Source: Anaerolineales bacterium UBA2395
Lineage (GTDB): Bacteria > Chloroflexota > Anaerolineae > Anaerolineales > Villigracilaceae
Reading direction: 5' to 3'
DNA: 64,000 bases
Assembly: GCA_002343775.1 (NCBI GenBank)
Contig: DDSH01000005.1
Coordinates: 1-64,000 of the forward strand
Shown here piece by piece: positions 51,168 through 59,191 of the stretch. A model generated the notes under the pieces. The model was not told where the DNA came from, made no database searches, and saw nothing but the letters and a program-made list of their open reading frames with translations. Position numbers and translations under genes: made by a program. Within the stretch, counting starts at the first letter, position 1; every line of letters begins with the position of its first letter.

Positions 51168-51362
51168 CTACTCCGCCGGGATGACGATCATCGCGATCAG
51201 GTAGATCAGGATGCCTGGTACGCCGCCCGGAATGAAAGCGATGAACATCGCCAGCCGAAACCAGAATGGGCTGATGCCGAAAAATTCGCCCAATCCGCCG
51301 CAAACACCGGCGATGATGCGGTCGTTTTTCGATCTGCGTAAAGCCTGTCGTTGTGTGCTCAT
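51168..51362 (-). CDS. PspC-domain protein
   Basis: 64 residues. A basic start (RSKNDRIIAGVCGGLGEFFG), then a PspC pattern FWFRLAMFIAFIPGG and a second helix LIYLIAMIVIPAE. Membrane-associated phage-shock-like regulator in other bacteria; alone here. AAAGGAG precedes the ATG. Confidence 0.9.
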   Translation of the reverse strand: MSTQRQALRRSKNDRIIAGVCGGLGEFFGISPFWFRLAMFIAFIPGGVPGILIYLIAMIVIPAE

Positions 51363-51518
51363 TTTCTATCTCCTTTTTCTTTACAGTCAAATGTACGCAG
51401 GCATTTGGGGAAAGTTGCATGTAAAATATAACCAAGGATTTGTTCAGACCATGGGTGCATAGCCGGCGGCAACAGGTGTATAATGCCCGGCTTGGAATTT
51501 CGAGGCAGGAAGTGAAGC

Positions 51519-52163
51519 ATGGATTCATCCCCTTTTTTTGAACTCATCGGGTATGCGGGGTCATTACTGGTGGCGTTTTCGCTCACCATGAAGTCGCTGC
51601 AAAAATTGCGTATCATCAACATGGTCGGCGCGCTCTTTTTTATCACCTACGGTCTGCTCATCGGAGCGCTCCCCATCGCGCTGCTCAACGCATTGACGCT
51701 CAGTGTCAATGTCTACAACCTCTGGCAGATGTGGCAGCAGCGCGATTATTTTGCCCTGATGCAGGTCCGCGCTGACAGTGCCTACCTGATCAAGTTTTTG
51801 GAATACTATCGCAAAGACATCTCGGAGTTGATCCCCACCTATCAATTCAAACCCGCGGAGGACCAGGTGGTGGTATTCATTCTGCGCAACATGCTTCCGG
51901 TGGGCTTGGCGATCGTCCGCCCGGAAGGGGAGGAGGCGCGCGTCTTTCTGGATTTCGTCATCCCCGGCTATCGTGATTTTCGCGCCGGAAAATTCTTGCT
52001 GGAGGAGAGCGCCGAGTTCTATCGGCAAAAGGGTATTGTCCGGCTATCCACCGCGCCGGGCAGCAAAAAGCATGAGACCTATCTCAAGCGCATGGGGTTT
52101 GAATTAAAAGAAGATGGCAGGTATTACTACGATCTGCCCACCCGCATCATCCGCGAATTTTAG
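51519..52163 (+). CDS. YgjV-like membrane N-terminus with GNAT-like C-terminus
   Basis: 214 residues. Residues 1-75 hold three helices (IGYAGSLLVAFSLTMKSL, LFFITYGLLIGALPIALLNAL) as in YgjV. Residues 90-210 resemble a GNAT fold (VVVFILRNMLPVGLAIV, FLDFVIPGYRDFRAGKF, THETYLKRMGFEL-type end). The fusion occurs in other bacteria; activity unknown. Convergent with the carotenoid operon; the two stops nearly overlap. Confidence 0.8.
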   Translation: MDSSPFFELIGYAGSLLVAFSLTMKSLQKLRIINMVGALFFITYGLLIGALPIALLNALTLSVNVYNLWQMWQQRDYFALMQVRADSAYLIKFLEYYRKDISELIPTYQFKPAEDQVVVFILRNMLPVGLAIVRPEGEEARVFLDFVIPGYRDFRAGKFLLEESAEFYRQKGIVRLSTAPGSKKHETYLKRMGFELKEDGRYYYDLPTRIIREF

Positions 52164-53605
52164 CCCGCCATTTCAGCCGCCAATTTTCCCGATAACGTCA
52201 CCATGGGCACCCCGCCGCCGGGGTGTGTGGTTCCGCCTGCGAAGAACAAGCCTTCGATCTCGGATCGATTATGCGGGCGTTTGAACGGGGCGAAGCGGTC
52301 GTTGAACGAGATTCCATACAACGCGCCTCGATCCGCGCCGGTACGTTGGGCAATATCTAAGGGCGTGAGCAAACGCTGGTAGCGGATTTTTCCCCTCACA
52401 TCCAAGCCGACTCCTGCCAGCCGGCTCAACAGCATTTCCGTCACCACCGCGCTGTCCTGTTCCATGCCGGTGAGCGCGGGCGCATTGACCATCACGAACC
52501 AGTTCTCGCAGCCCTCCGGCGCATGCGACGAGTCTGTTTTGGATGTGATGCATAGATACAGTGTTGGGTCATCGGGCAGTTTCTTTTCCGTAAATATCTG
52601 CTCGAATTCGCGTTTGTAATCGGACGAGAAGAAAATGTTGTGGTGTGCCAGTTGCGGATGTGTGCCATCCACGCCGAGCAGCAAGATTACACCCGAGCAG
52701 GAGACATCGCGTTTTTGCAGGGCATTGCGTTTTTTCTCGGCAAGCGGCGAGTGGATCATTTTGTACGTTGTGGTCACATCAATGTTCGAGATGATCGTGT
52801 CGGCTTGTACCCGCTCTCCGTTTTCGAGCAGAATTGCCGATATCTTTTTGCCATTCAGTTGAATTTCCTTCACTCGCGCATTCAAGCGAATGTCCACACC
52901 GAGTTCACGGGCGAGTGTTTCGTAAGCACGGGCGATGGCGTAAACGCCGCCTTGCGGGTAGTACACGCCTCCGTTGAGTTCCACATGCGCGATGACCGCC
53001 AGCGTGGCGGGAGCAAGGTAGGGCGATGCACCGGTGTAGGTGGCAAAGCGTCCCAGGAGTTGCCGTAAGTGTGGATGATGGACATGCTTTTCGATGCTCC
53101 ATTGCAGGGTGTGAAAGGGATCCACGGATAGCATGTCTTTGAGGCTGACGCGCAGAAAACTGGCAGGCGAGGGCGGCGGTCCATACGTGAAGACTGGACC
53201 AGTGATGCGGTGCAGGCGTGCCGCTTCGCTGAGAAAGGCAAGGTAGCCTTCGGGGTCGCGTGGGTCAAGGCGTTGGATCTGTTCGATGGTGTCGCTCAGG
53301 TCACGGGTCAGGTCGAAGCGCGCGCCGTCGGGGTAGAAATAGCGCGTCAGCGGGTCCACCGCTTTGAGCGTAAGATACTCCTCCAGATTGCGACCAGCGG
53401 CGCGAAATACATCCTCGAAGACATGCCGCATGGTGATGACCGATGGACCTGTGTCGAAGCGAAACCCTTCGGCTTGGATTTCGGACATTTTTCCGCCGAC
53501 GGCGGAATTTTGTTCGAGTATAGTAACGCGATTGCCTTTGGCTGCGAGGTAAATGGCTGCTGAAAGCCCGCCAATGCCCGCGCCGAGGATTGTGACTTGT
53601 TTCAT
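52160..53605 (-). CDS. Carotenoid desaturase (CrtI/CrtD family)
   Basis: 481 residues. FAD site ILGAGIGGLSAAIYLAAKGN at the start, TGPSVITM, and the late FAGGTTHPGGGVPM motif define the phytoene desaturase family. With CruF- and CruG-type genes upstream, it may be a CrtD-type 3,4-desaturase, but CrtI is equally possible. ATG at 53605 overlaps the preceding stop as ATGA, so it is coupled. Last of the carotenoid operon. Confidence 0.9.
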   Translation of the reverse strand: MKQVTILGAGIGGLSAAIYLAAKGNRVTILEQNSAVGGKMSEIQAEGFRFDTGPSVITMRHVFEDVFRAAGRNLEEYLTLKAVDPLTRYFYPDGARFDLTRDLSDTIEQIQRLDPRDPEGYLAFLSEAARLHRITGPVFTYGPPPSPASFLRVSLKDMLSVDPFHTLQWSIEKHVHHPHLRQLLGRFATYTGASPYLAPATLAVIAHVELNGGVYYPQGGVYAIARAYETLARELGVDIRLNARVKEIQLNGKKISAILLENGERVQADTIISNIDVTTTYKMIHSPLAEKKRNALQKRDVSCSGVILLLGVDGTHPQLAHHNIFFSSDYKREFEQIFTEKKLPDDPTLYLCITSKTDSSHAPEGCENWFVMVNAPALTGMEQDSAVVTEMLLSRLAGVGLDVRGKIRYQRLLTPLDIAQRTGADRGALYGISFNDRFAPFKRPHNRSEIEGLFFAGGTTHPGGGVPMVTLSGKLAAEMAG

Positions 53606-54732
53606 TGGGGAATGGTGCGTCCCTTCCATTGGGATTTGTTAGTGGCACGCCAGTAGATGGATTGCGCGGCGATGACGGTCATGAGAAAAACGGAAACGGG
53701 CATGAGAAGCGAGTCTGTCAGGCGTTGGCGGGTGACCGAGGCGGTCAGCGCGCGTGCGGTTATTCCGAGGGCTGTGAGCAAGCCAAAATAAGCGGCTGGA
53801 TGGATTTCAAAGGCGAGCAGGTGGCGGATGGTTAATGCAAACGGGAGGATGAACAACCACCAGTGAAAGATGGTGGAGAGAATAAGAAACGTAAAGTTAC
53901 TGCCGTGCCCGGCAAGGATGTTCTTTGCAAAGCCATTGCGCACCTGCTCCCAGTTGTGATACATGCGCGTTTGGATCAGCCCGTTCGCCTCCACACCGCG
54001 CAGGTGCAGTTTATTTTGTTTGATGGCGTAGGCGAAGCCCATGTCGTCGAGGACATTGTGCTGGATGGCGGCGTGACCACCGATGGCGCGGTAAGCTTCG
54101 CGCCGAAACAGCAGGCATTGACCGTTGGCAGCCGCAAAGGCTTTGTATGGAATGAAATGGACGGTTTGAATTGGCAGATAGGCTTGAACGGCGAAGCCCA
54201 TCATCGGCACGATCAGGCGTTCCGCCCATGTCTTGGTGATCTGGCTTGCCCAACCGGTGAGCAGGTCGGCGTGTGTCCGTTCGGCTTCATGGATCAGCGC
54301 GCTGATGGCTTCGGGCTGCCAGTGGACATCTGCATCGGTGAAAAGCAGATAATCGCCCCTGGCATTTTTTGACAGTTGATGACAAGCCCACGGCTTGCCC
54401 AGCCAATTTGGCGGCAGGGCTTGCCCGTGTAGAAGTTTGAAGCGCGGATCATCTTTTGCGGCGGCTTGCGCGATCTCTGCTGAGTGGTCGGTGGATTGAT
54501 CGTCGAGCAGCAGGATCTCAAGGCTGGGATAGGTTTGCGCGAGAAGCGATGTGATTGCAGACTCGATCCCATCCGCTTCGTTGCGCATCGGAACGAGGAC
54601 AGAGACCAGTGGAGAGTTTTTCGCAGTTCGAGCGGGCGACAGCCTTGGGAATGTGAGCGCATTCAGGATGGCGATGAGCGCAATTGTTGCGAGCGGCAGG
54701 AAGATGGATAAAAGAAGGACGTCGAACAACAT
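53602..54732 (-). CDS. GT2 glycosyltransferase, CruG/CrtQ-like
   Basis: 376 residues. One N-terminal helix, GT-A domain with VSVLVPMRNEADGI, DDQSTDHS and LLFTDADVHW, then ANGQCLLFRREAYRAIGGH and three or four C-terminal helices. Resembles the carotenoid 2'-O-glycosyltransferase CruG and CrtQ. Context with CruF and a desaturase supports a carotenoid substrate. Start shortly after plsY. Confidence 0.85.
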   Translation of the reverse strand: MLFDVLLLSIFLPLATIALIAILNALTFPRLSPARTAKNSPLVSVLVPMRNEADGIESAITSLLAQTYPSLEILLLDDQSTDHSAEIAQAAAKDDPRFKLLHGQALPPNWLGKPWACHQLSKNARGDYLLFTDADVHWQPEAISALIHEAERTHADLLTGWASQITKTWAERLIVPMMGFAVQAYLPIQTVHFIPYKAFAAANGQCLLFRREAYRAIGGHAAIQHNVLDDMGFAYAIKQNKLHLRGVEANGLIQTRMYHNWEQVRNGFAKNILAGHGSNFTFLILSTIFHWWLFILPFALTIRHLLAFEIHPAAYFGLLTALGITARALTASVTRQRLTDSLLMPVSVFLMTVIAAQSIYWRATNKSQWKGRTIPQ

Positions 54733-54738
54733 GATGAT

Positions 54739-55302
54739 CTACCTGCGAGCGGCAAGTTCGCGGCGGTGTTTCCAGATCACGAGGATAAATTGCAATCCGA
54801 TGACCCAGAAGAAGATCGGCAGAGGATGGGCAATGTAGATATACACCGCCATGCCGATCATGGTCAACACGGCAGACCAGCCGGAGTGTTTGATGGTGAG
54901 ATACCAAAAAGTGATGCCAGCCAGTGCGACCAACGGGACGCCCCATGTCGTCAGTCCGATCCATACGCCCAGAATGGTGGCAAGGGCTTTGCCACCTTTG
55001 AAGTGCAGGAATGGGGAATAGGCATGTCCGAGTGTGGGGGCGAGGGCGATGAGGACCATTTGCCAGCCTTGCAGGTGGAAGATTTGATAGGCAAGCCCGA
55101 TGGGCAGAGCCGCTTTGGTGACATCAAGCATCAGCGCAACGAGACCAGCCGCCTTGCCGCCGGCTTTGAGGGCATTGGTCGCTCCGGGGTTGTGGTCGCC
55201 CACTGCGCGGGGATCGTTGCCGGTCATCCATTGCGTCACCCAGACTGAAAGCGGCAGGGAGCCAAGAAAAAAAGCGAACATGAACCAGAGGAGAGCGATC
55301 AT
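54739..55302 (-). CDS. plsY: PlsY, acyl-phosphate:glycerol-3-phosphate acyltransferase
   Basis: Makes lysophosphatidic acid, the first lipid precursor. 187 residues, five or six helices. Motifs AVGDHNPGATNALKAGG, LAPTLGHAYSPFLHFKGGKA and a late GMAVYIYIAH fit PlsY. Overlaps the cruF stop by four bases (ATGA). Its place inside a carotenoid operon is unusual, perhaps to couple membrane lipid and pigment supply. Confidence 0.92.
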   Translation of the reverse strand: MIALLWFMFAFFLGSLPLSVWVTQWMTGNDPRAVGDHNPGATNALKAGGKAAGLVALMLDVTKAALPIGLAYQIFHLQGWQMVLIALAPTLGHAYSPFLHFKGGKALATILGVWIGLTTWGVPLVALAGITFWYLTIKHSGWSAVLTMIGMAVYIYIAHPLPIFFWVIGLQFILVIWKHRRELAARR

Positions 55303-56078
55303 AAATGTTGGGTCTTCATATGTTTATGAATGGCGAGAAGGACAAAAACCCCCATGCCCACGAACCCGAACACGGCAGGACCCGGCTGCCCCCAAAATAC
55401 ACCCTGCCCGACGGTTTGCAAAAAACAGGTCAGTGAATAGATCAGGGCGAGCGGCAGGATGGGCAGGTCTTTGGGGTTCGCGGCAAATGTCAGCAGGGCA
55501 GAGACGAGCAGCCAGCCAAGGTAGTTGATCAGCGGAATACCAAAATATTGCCCGGGAATTTCCCATACCCAGAAGTTCCAGCCGACCATTTGCGGGTCGA
55601 GGAACAGGTCCCAGGCGGTGAAGGCAAGTGCGGAAAGGAAAATGAATTTCGCTTTGAATGTCTCTTCGCGCTCTTTCCCGGCGAGGATTGCAGATGCAAT
55701 TGCCCAGGCAGGTGGGAGCATCATCATCCATGCCAGTGGGATCAACAATGGCACTCCTGCGATCTGTGGTTGGAGTACATCGGTGTAGTGATATTTGCCA
55801 AATGGGATGCCCGTGTGAGAACCGATGAACTCGGCGAAAAAGGAGAGCACCCCCACGACCGCGAAGGTTTTGAGCGTCTTAGGAAATCCCCAAGCAGACG
55901 TCAGAACCGCCAGCACAGCGATGCCTTGCATTAGCACGCCGACCGACATGCCGCGGATCAATGCCGCTTCCCCCAATGTCCAGCCAACGATGGGCAACAG
56001 GATCATCGTCAGCAGCCAGAGGATGATGAAGAGAAGATTGGTTATTGGGATGGTTCGTAGTTGGGCGAAATGGGTCAT
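55299..56078 (-). CDS. cruF: CruF-type carotenoid hydratase (DUF422)
   Basis: 259 residues with about seven helices. SHTGIPFGKYHYTDVLQPQ, VPLLIPLAWMMMLPPAWAI and LFLDPQMVGWNFWVW are diagnostic of the CruF/bisanhydrobacterioruberin hydratase family, which adds water at C-1',2'. Start at 56078, overlapping the upstream stop as ATGA; the longer frame to 56453 is shadow sequence. Product pathway: hydroxylated then glycosylated carotenoid. Confidence 0.92.
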   Translation of the reverse strand: MTHFAQLRTIPITNLLFIILWLLTMILLPIVGWTLGEAALIRGMSVGVLMQGIAVLAVLTSAWGFPKTLKTFAVVGVLSFFAEFIGSHTGIPFGKYHYTDVLQPQIAGVPLLIPLAWMMMLPPAWAIASAILAGKEREETFKAKFIFLSALAFTAWDLFLDPQMVGWNFWVWEIPGQYFGIPLINYLGWLLVSALLTFAANPKDLPILPLALIYSLTCFLQTVGQGVFWGQPGPAVFGFVGMGVFVLLAIHKHMKTQHL

Positions 56079-56512
56079 TTGAGTTTCAGTGCGTGGAACA
56101 GATCGAAGAAGAACAAAAAGCCGCCTTGCACAATGATGCCCCAGCCATGTCCGCGCCATTCGGGGTTGGCTGCACCGAAGGTCAGAATGAGTGCGATGCC
56201 GCCTGCCACGTAGAGCACATCCAGCGCGGTGTTGATGAGCAGAATCCGCTTGAGGTTGGCGATCTCTTTGGGAGTTGCGTCCGCCAATTCGTCGGGGGTG
56301 AGGCGGGCTTTTCGTCGTTTGGCAGAAGTTGCACCCAATTGGGCGATCAACAGGTCGATCGCACCCCAGACAATGAATTGAATCCCCACCCCGCGCCAGA
56401 AGGGATTCACTGAAAGAAGGGGCAGTCCAAAAGCAATGCTCGCCAGTGACCAAAAGGTCAGGCGGCGGGTAAGTTGGGTTTGGAAATTCCAGATGTCGAT
56501 GTTCATAAGCAT
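56075..56512 (-). CDS. Membrane protein, first gene of carotenoid operon
   Basis: 145 residues with about four helices (WSLASIAFGLPLLSV, GIQFIVWGAIDLLIA, ILLINTALDVLYVAGGIALIL, IIVQGGFLFFFDLFHALK). I am not sure of the family; it resembles the DUF6992-type proteins. The start is one of two ATGs (56512 or 56506); neither has a strong ribosome site. Coupled to cruF by ATGA. Confidence 0.75.
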   Translation of the reverse strand: MLMNIDIWNFQTQLTRRLTFWSLASIAFGLPLLSVNPFWRGVGIQFIVWGAIDLLIAQLGATSAKRRKARLTPDELADATPKEIANLKRILLINTALDVLYVAGGIALILTFGAANPEWRGHGWGIIVQGGFLFFFDLFHALKLK

Positions 56513-56618
56513 TATTAGAACGGAGGAATGCAATCAGATTCTATCCAATTCTTAATTCGCACAATTCGCGATAACGGTTTATCATTTCACTGAAATGACC
56601 CCAACCCCTGGAGAAGGC

Positions 56619-57503
56619 ATGAGACGATTTTTTCTATTGACCCTGATTTTTCTGACTGCATGCAGGCAGGAGATTACCGCCAATATGGAGACCCCGCTTC
56701 CACCTGTGACTCCGATCTTGCCTGCTACGACAGAAATACAGATCATTGCCGCGACGGAGACCCCGCTTCCACCCGCCACTCCCGCGCCGACCCGCACCCC
56801 TGTGACATTCCCACTGCCTGAGCGGATCACTTCCGGTCCGATCAACATGATCGCGTTGGGCGACAGCCAGACGAAGGGTGACGGGGACGAGACCGGGCGC
56901 GGGTACACCGTCCGCATTTTGGATGGGGTCAATGGAGTGTTTCCCGAATCGACCATGACAAGCCTTGCACAGCCGGGATGGAATTCGGATGCGTTGATCA
57001 ACGGCGATCAGGGAGTGCTGGGGCAACTTCCACGCGCCATTACAGAGGTTGGAACATCGGTCTCGCAAGGGCGACCCGCAGTGGTCTTCGTGTGGATCGG
57101 AGTTAACGATATTTGGAATTTATACACAAGCGGTATTGTGAGCGCTGAACTGGAAGAGCAGAATGCGCGGCGCTTTGAAGAAAATATGGACGAGATTCTG
57201 CTTGGGTTGCGCAGCGCCGGGGCGCACACCCTGGTCGGTCTGCTGGATGATCTCTCCAAGCGTCCGGCGGCTTCCAGCCTGACTGACGATGCGCGCACCC
57301 GCATATCGGCGCAGGTCAGCCGTTACAACGCGATCATCACCCAAAAGGCGGGACAGTATGGTGTGTTGACCGTTGATTTTTTCACCACCGATATTTTTAC
57401 CAACCCCGCCACTGTCTCTGCGGATGGATTTCATCCCAACGCGGCAGGGTACGACCTGATCGCGCAAAAATGGTACGAGACGCTTACAACCATCCTGCCA
57501 TAG
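56619..57503 (+). CDS. SGNH/GDSL hydrolase, lipoprotein
   Basis: 294 residues. Lipoprotein signal FLLTLIFLTAC, a Pro/Thr linker, then block I GDSQTKGDG, block III IGVNDIW (Gly-x-Asn-Asp) and block V DGFHPNAAGY with catalytic Asp and His. Esterase or acylhydrolase outside the cell; substrate unknown. ATG at 56619 after GGAGAAGG. Converges with the SPOUT gene, with stops touching. Confidence 0.88.
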   Translation: MRRFFLLTLIFLTACRQEITANMETPLPPVTPILPATTEIQIIAATETPLPPATPAPTRTPVTFPLPERITSGPINMIALGDSQTKGDGDETGRGYTVRILDGVNGVFPESTMTSLAQPGWNSDALINGDQGVLGQLPRAITEVGTSVSQGRPAVVFVWIGVNDIWNLYTSGIVSAELEEQNARRFEENMDEILLGLRSAGAHTLVGLLDDLSKRPAASSLTDDARTRISAQVSRYNAIITQKAGQYGVLTVDFFTTDIFTNPATVSADGFHPNAAGYDLIAQKWYETLTTILP

Positions 57504-58136
57504 TCAGCCGAACAAGGCATATGCGGCAACGCTGAACGCAATCGCCACATTCAGCGAACGCTTTTGACCCCGCATGGGAATGTGAACAATGGCGCCCGCA
57601 AGATCCAGCAACCCCGGGTCTACACCGGTCACTTCGCTGCCAAGGATCAACACTGTTTTTACTTCAGCCGGTTGTTTTAACCGGCTGATTTTTTTCGAAC
57701 GTTCGTCCTCTTCCAGCGCGAGGATGTTCCAGCCTTCTTTTTTCAACCCATGGATCAATTTAACCGCGTCTTTATGGTGTGACCAGGTGACATACTCCTC
57801 TGCGCCGAGGGATGTTTTGGTGACCGCTTCATTCTCCGGGGTGGGGGTGATGCCGCAAAGGTAGGCATGATCAAACCCGAAGCCGTCGGCGCTGCGCAAG
57901 ATCGAGCCGACATTCCACGCCGAACGGATGTTATCCAAAAGGATCGCACGGAATCCTGTCTTGCTGCGCCTCTCCCTTGTCCGCGTCATATGTTCCACAT
58001 CGACTTCTTTCTGATGGATCAATACCGTCTTACCGAGACAGAGCGGGCACCGCTCCCCAAACGAATGACCGCTAGTCAGCGGGTACCGCAGTCCGCATGA
58101 GCGGCAGGTGCGGATTTCGTATCTGTGTTTGTTCAT
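57504..58136 (-). CDS. SPOUT (TrmH-family) RNA methyltransferase with zinc ribbon
   Basis: 210 residues. Residues 9-32 carry CRSCGLRYPL and GERCPLCLG, a zinc ribbon; residues 55-210 are the SPOUT domain with LLDNIRSAWNVGSILRSADG, LILGSEVTGVDPGLL and MRGQKRSLNVAIAFSVAAY, the knot motifs of TrmH/SpoU. The ribbon addition is less common. RNA target unknown. Confidence 0.9.
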   Translation of the reverse strand: MNKHRYEIRTCRSCGLRYPLTSGHSFGERCPLCLGKTVLIHQKEVDVEHMTRTRERRSKTGFRAILLDNIRSAWNVGSILRSADGFGFDHAYLCGITPTPENEAVTKTSLGAEEYVTWSHHKDAVKLIHGLKKEGWNILALEEDERSKKISRLKQPAEVKTVLILGSEVTGVDPGLLDLAGAIVHIPMRGQKRSLNVAIAFSVAAYALFG

Positions 58137-58387
58137 TTTGGCTTTATCCCATCCAAATGTAGGTGAATCGAGCAGCTAGACAAGTTTATTCATTCATTAT
58201 CAATGCTGATAAGTATACATTTGATTTGATTATTGATTTCGTACGTCATGTAATATATATGATTTTAATCGTATGTAAAACCACATTATTCGTGATATAT
58301 TTCACAAGCAAACGCCAAGTTGTGAGGAGGTCTGTGTGGAGAGCCTGCCGGCTCGATATTTTAAATTGACGTAGTGGAGAATTTAAC
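58137..58387. other. AT-rich upstream region of the hydrogenase-like operon
   Basis: 251 bases without a gene. Several TTGATT and TATAT words (58221-58260) offer possible promoter elements but none has a clear spacing. The only clear signal is GGAG eight bases before the ATG at 58388. Confidence 0.5.
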
Positions 58388-58882
58388 ATGGTTGGCATGG
58401 AGTATTTGCTTCTGCTGTTGGGGGCGATCTTTTGTGCGTATCGCGCGATTGTATCCAAAAAGATTCTTTCATCCACAATCTATCTGGCTTGCATCAGTGC
58501 TTTGGTCTCTGCTGTGCTTTATCTTTTAGGTGCGCCGCAGGTGGCAGTAATGGAACTCTCGGTGGGGGCGGGATTGGTGACCGTTCTACTGGTATACGCC
58601 GTCAGCGTGGTCGGTGAAGATGCGCTCGATCCCGCGTCAGTCATCCCGAAGCCGTTGGCGTTCGTCGTTGTTGGTCTGGTCGCTGCGTTTCTCGGTTGGA
58701 TGATCTATCCATCCATTCAGATCGCGCCAGAGACCGGTCCCGTGGACCTTGCCAGCGTTCTTTGGCAAAGCCGCGTATTGGATGTTTGGATCCAGATCGT
58801 TCTGATCTTCTCCGGCGTGATGGGGGTGTTGGGTTTGCTTTCCGAGCGCATGCCGGAAGGAAGCAAGGAGACACACTCGTGA
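58388..58882 (+). CDS. Membrane subunit, MbhD/NuoJ-like
   Basis: 164 residues with about five helices. A segment APQVAVMELSVGAGLVTVLL resembles MbhD/DUF4040 subunits of Mbh-type and Mrp complexes more than NuoJ. First gene of a coupled operon encoding antiporter- and hydrogenase-type subunits. Its stop overlaps the next start (GTGA). Sub-family call is tentative. Confidence 0.75.
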   Translation: MVGMEYLLLLLGAIFCAYRAIVSKKILSSTIYLACISALVSAVLYLLGAPQVAVMELSVGAGLVTVLLVYAVSVVGEDALDPASVIPKPLAFVVVGLVAAFLGWMIYPSIQIAPETGPVDLASVLWQSRVLDVWIQIVLIFSGVMGVLGLLSERMPEGSKETHS

Positions 58883-59190
58883 GTTTGACCCCTTTGAATA
58901 TCGTTCTGTTCGGAATTGTCGCATTGTTCGGCGTTGGCTTTTACGGACTGCTCATCACGCGCAACCTCATCAAGTTTGTGATGGTCTTGCAAATTCTCAT
59001 CAAAGGCGTGGTGCTGGCGCTGGTCTTTGCCGGGAAGTTGAGCGGCAATCTTGGGCTGGGGCAATCCACTGCTGCCACGGTCATTGTTGCGGATACCATC
59101 GTCGCAGTGGTGGGGTTGGCATTGGCGGTGCAAGTCCGCAGGCGGTTCGGCACGCTCGATGTCCCGAAGATTTCCACGTTGAGAGGTTGA
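58879..59190 (+). CDS. NuoK/MrpC-like subunit
   Basis: 103 residues, three helices, GTG start at 58879 overlapping the previous stop. GFYGLLITRNLIKFVMVLQI and QSTAATVIVADTIVAVVGLA match the small NuoK/MrpC/HyfE membrane subunits. Longer frames upstream are shadows. Confidence 0.82.
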   Translation: MSLTPLNIVLFGIVALFGVGFYGLLITRNLIKFVMVLQILIKGVVLALVFAGKLSGNLGLGQSTAATVIVADTIVAVVGLALAVQVRRRFGTLDVPKISTLRG

Positions 59191-59191
59191 C

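Noticed and set aside
56079..56453. N-terminal extension of cruF
   Set aside because: The extra 125 codons are a shadow of the upstream membrane-protein gene, rich in Arg, Cys and Pro and unlike CruF; the ATGA overlap at 56078 is the natural start.
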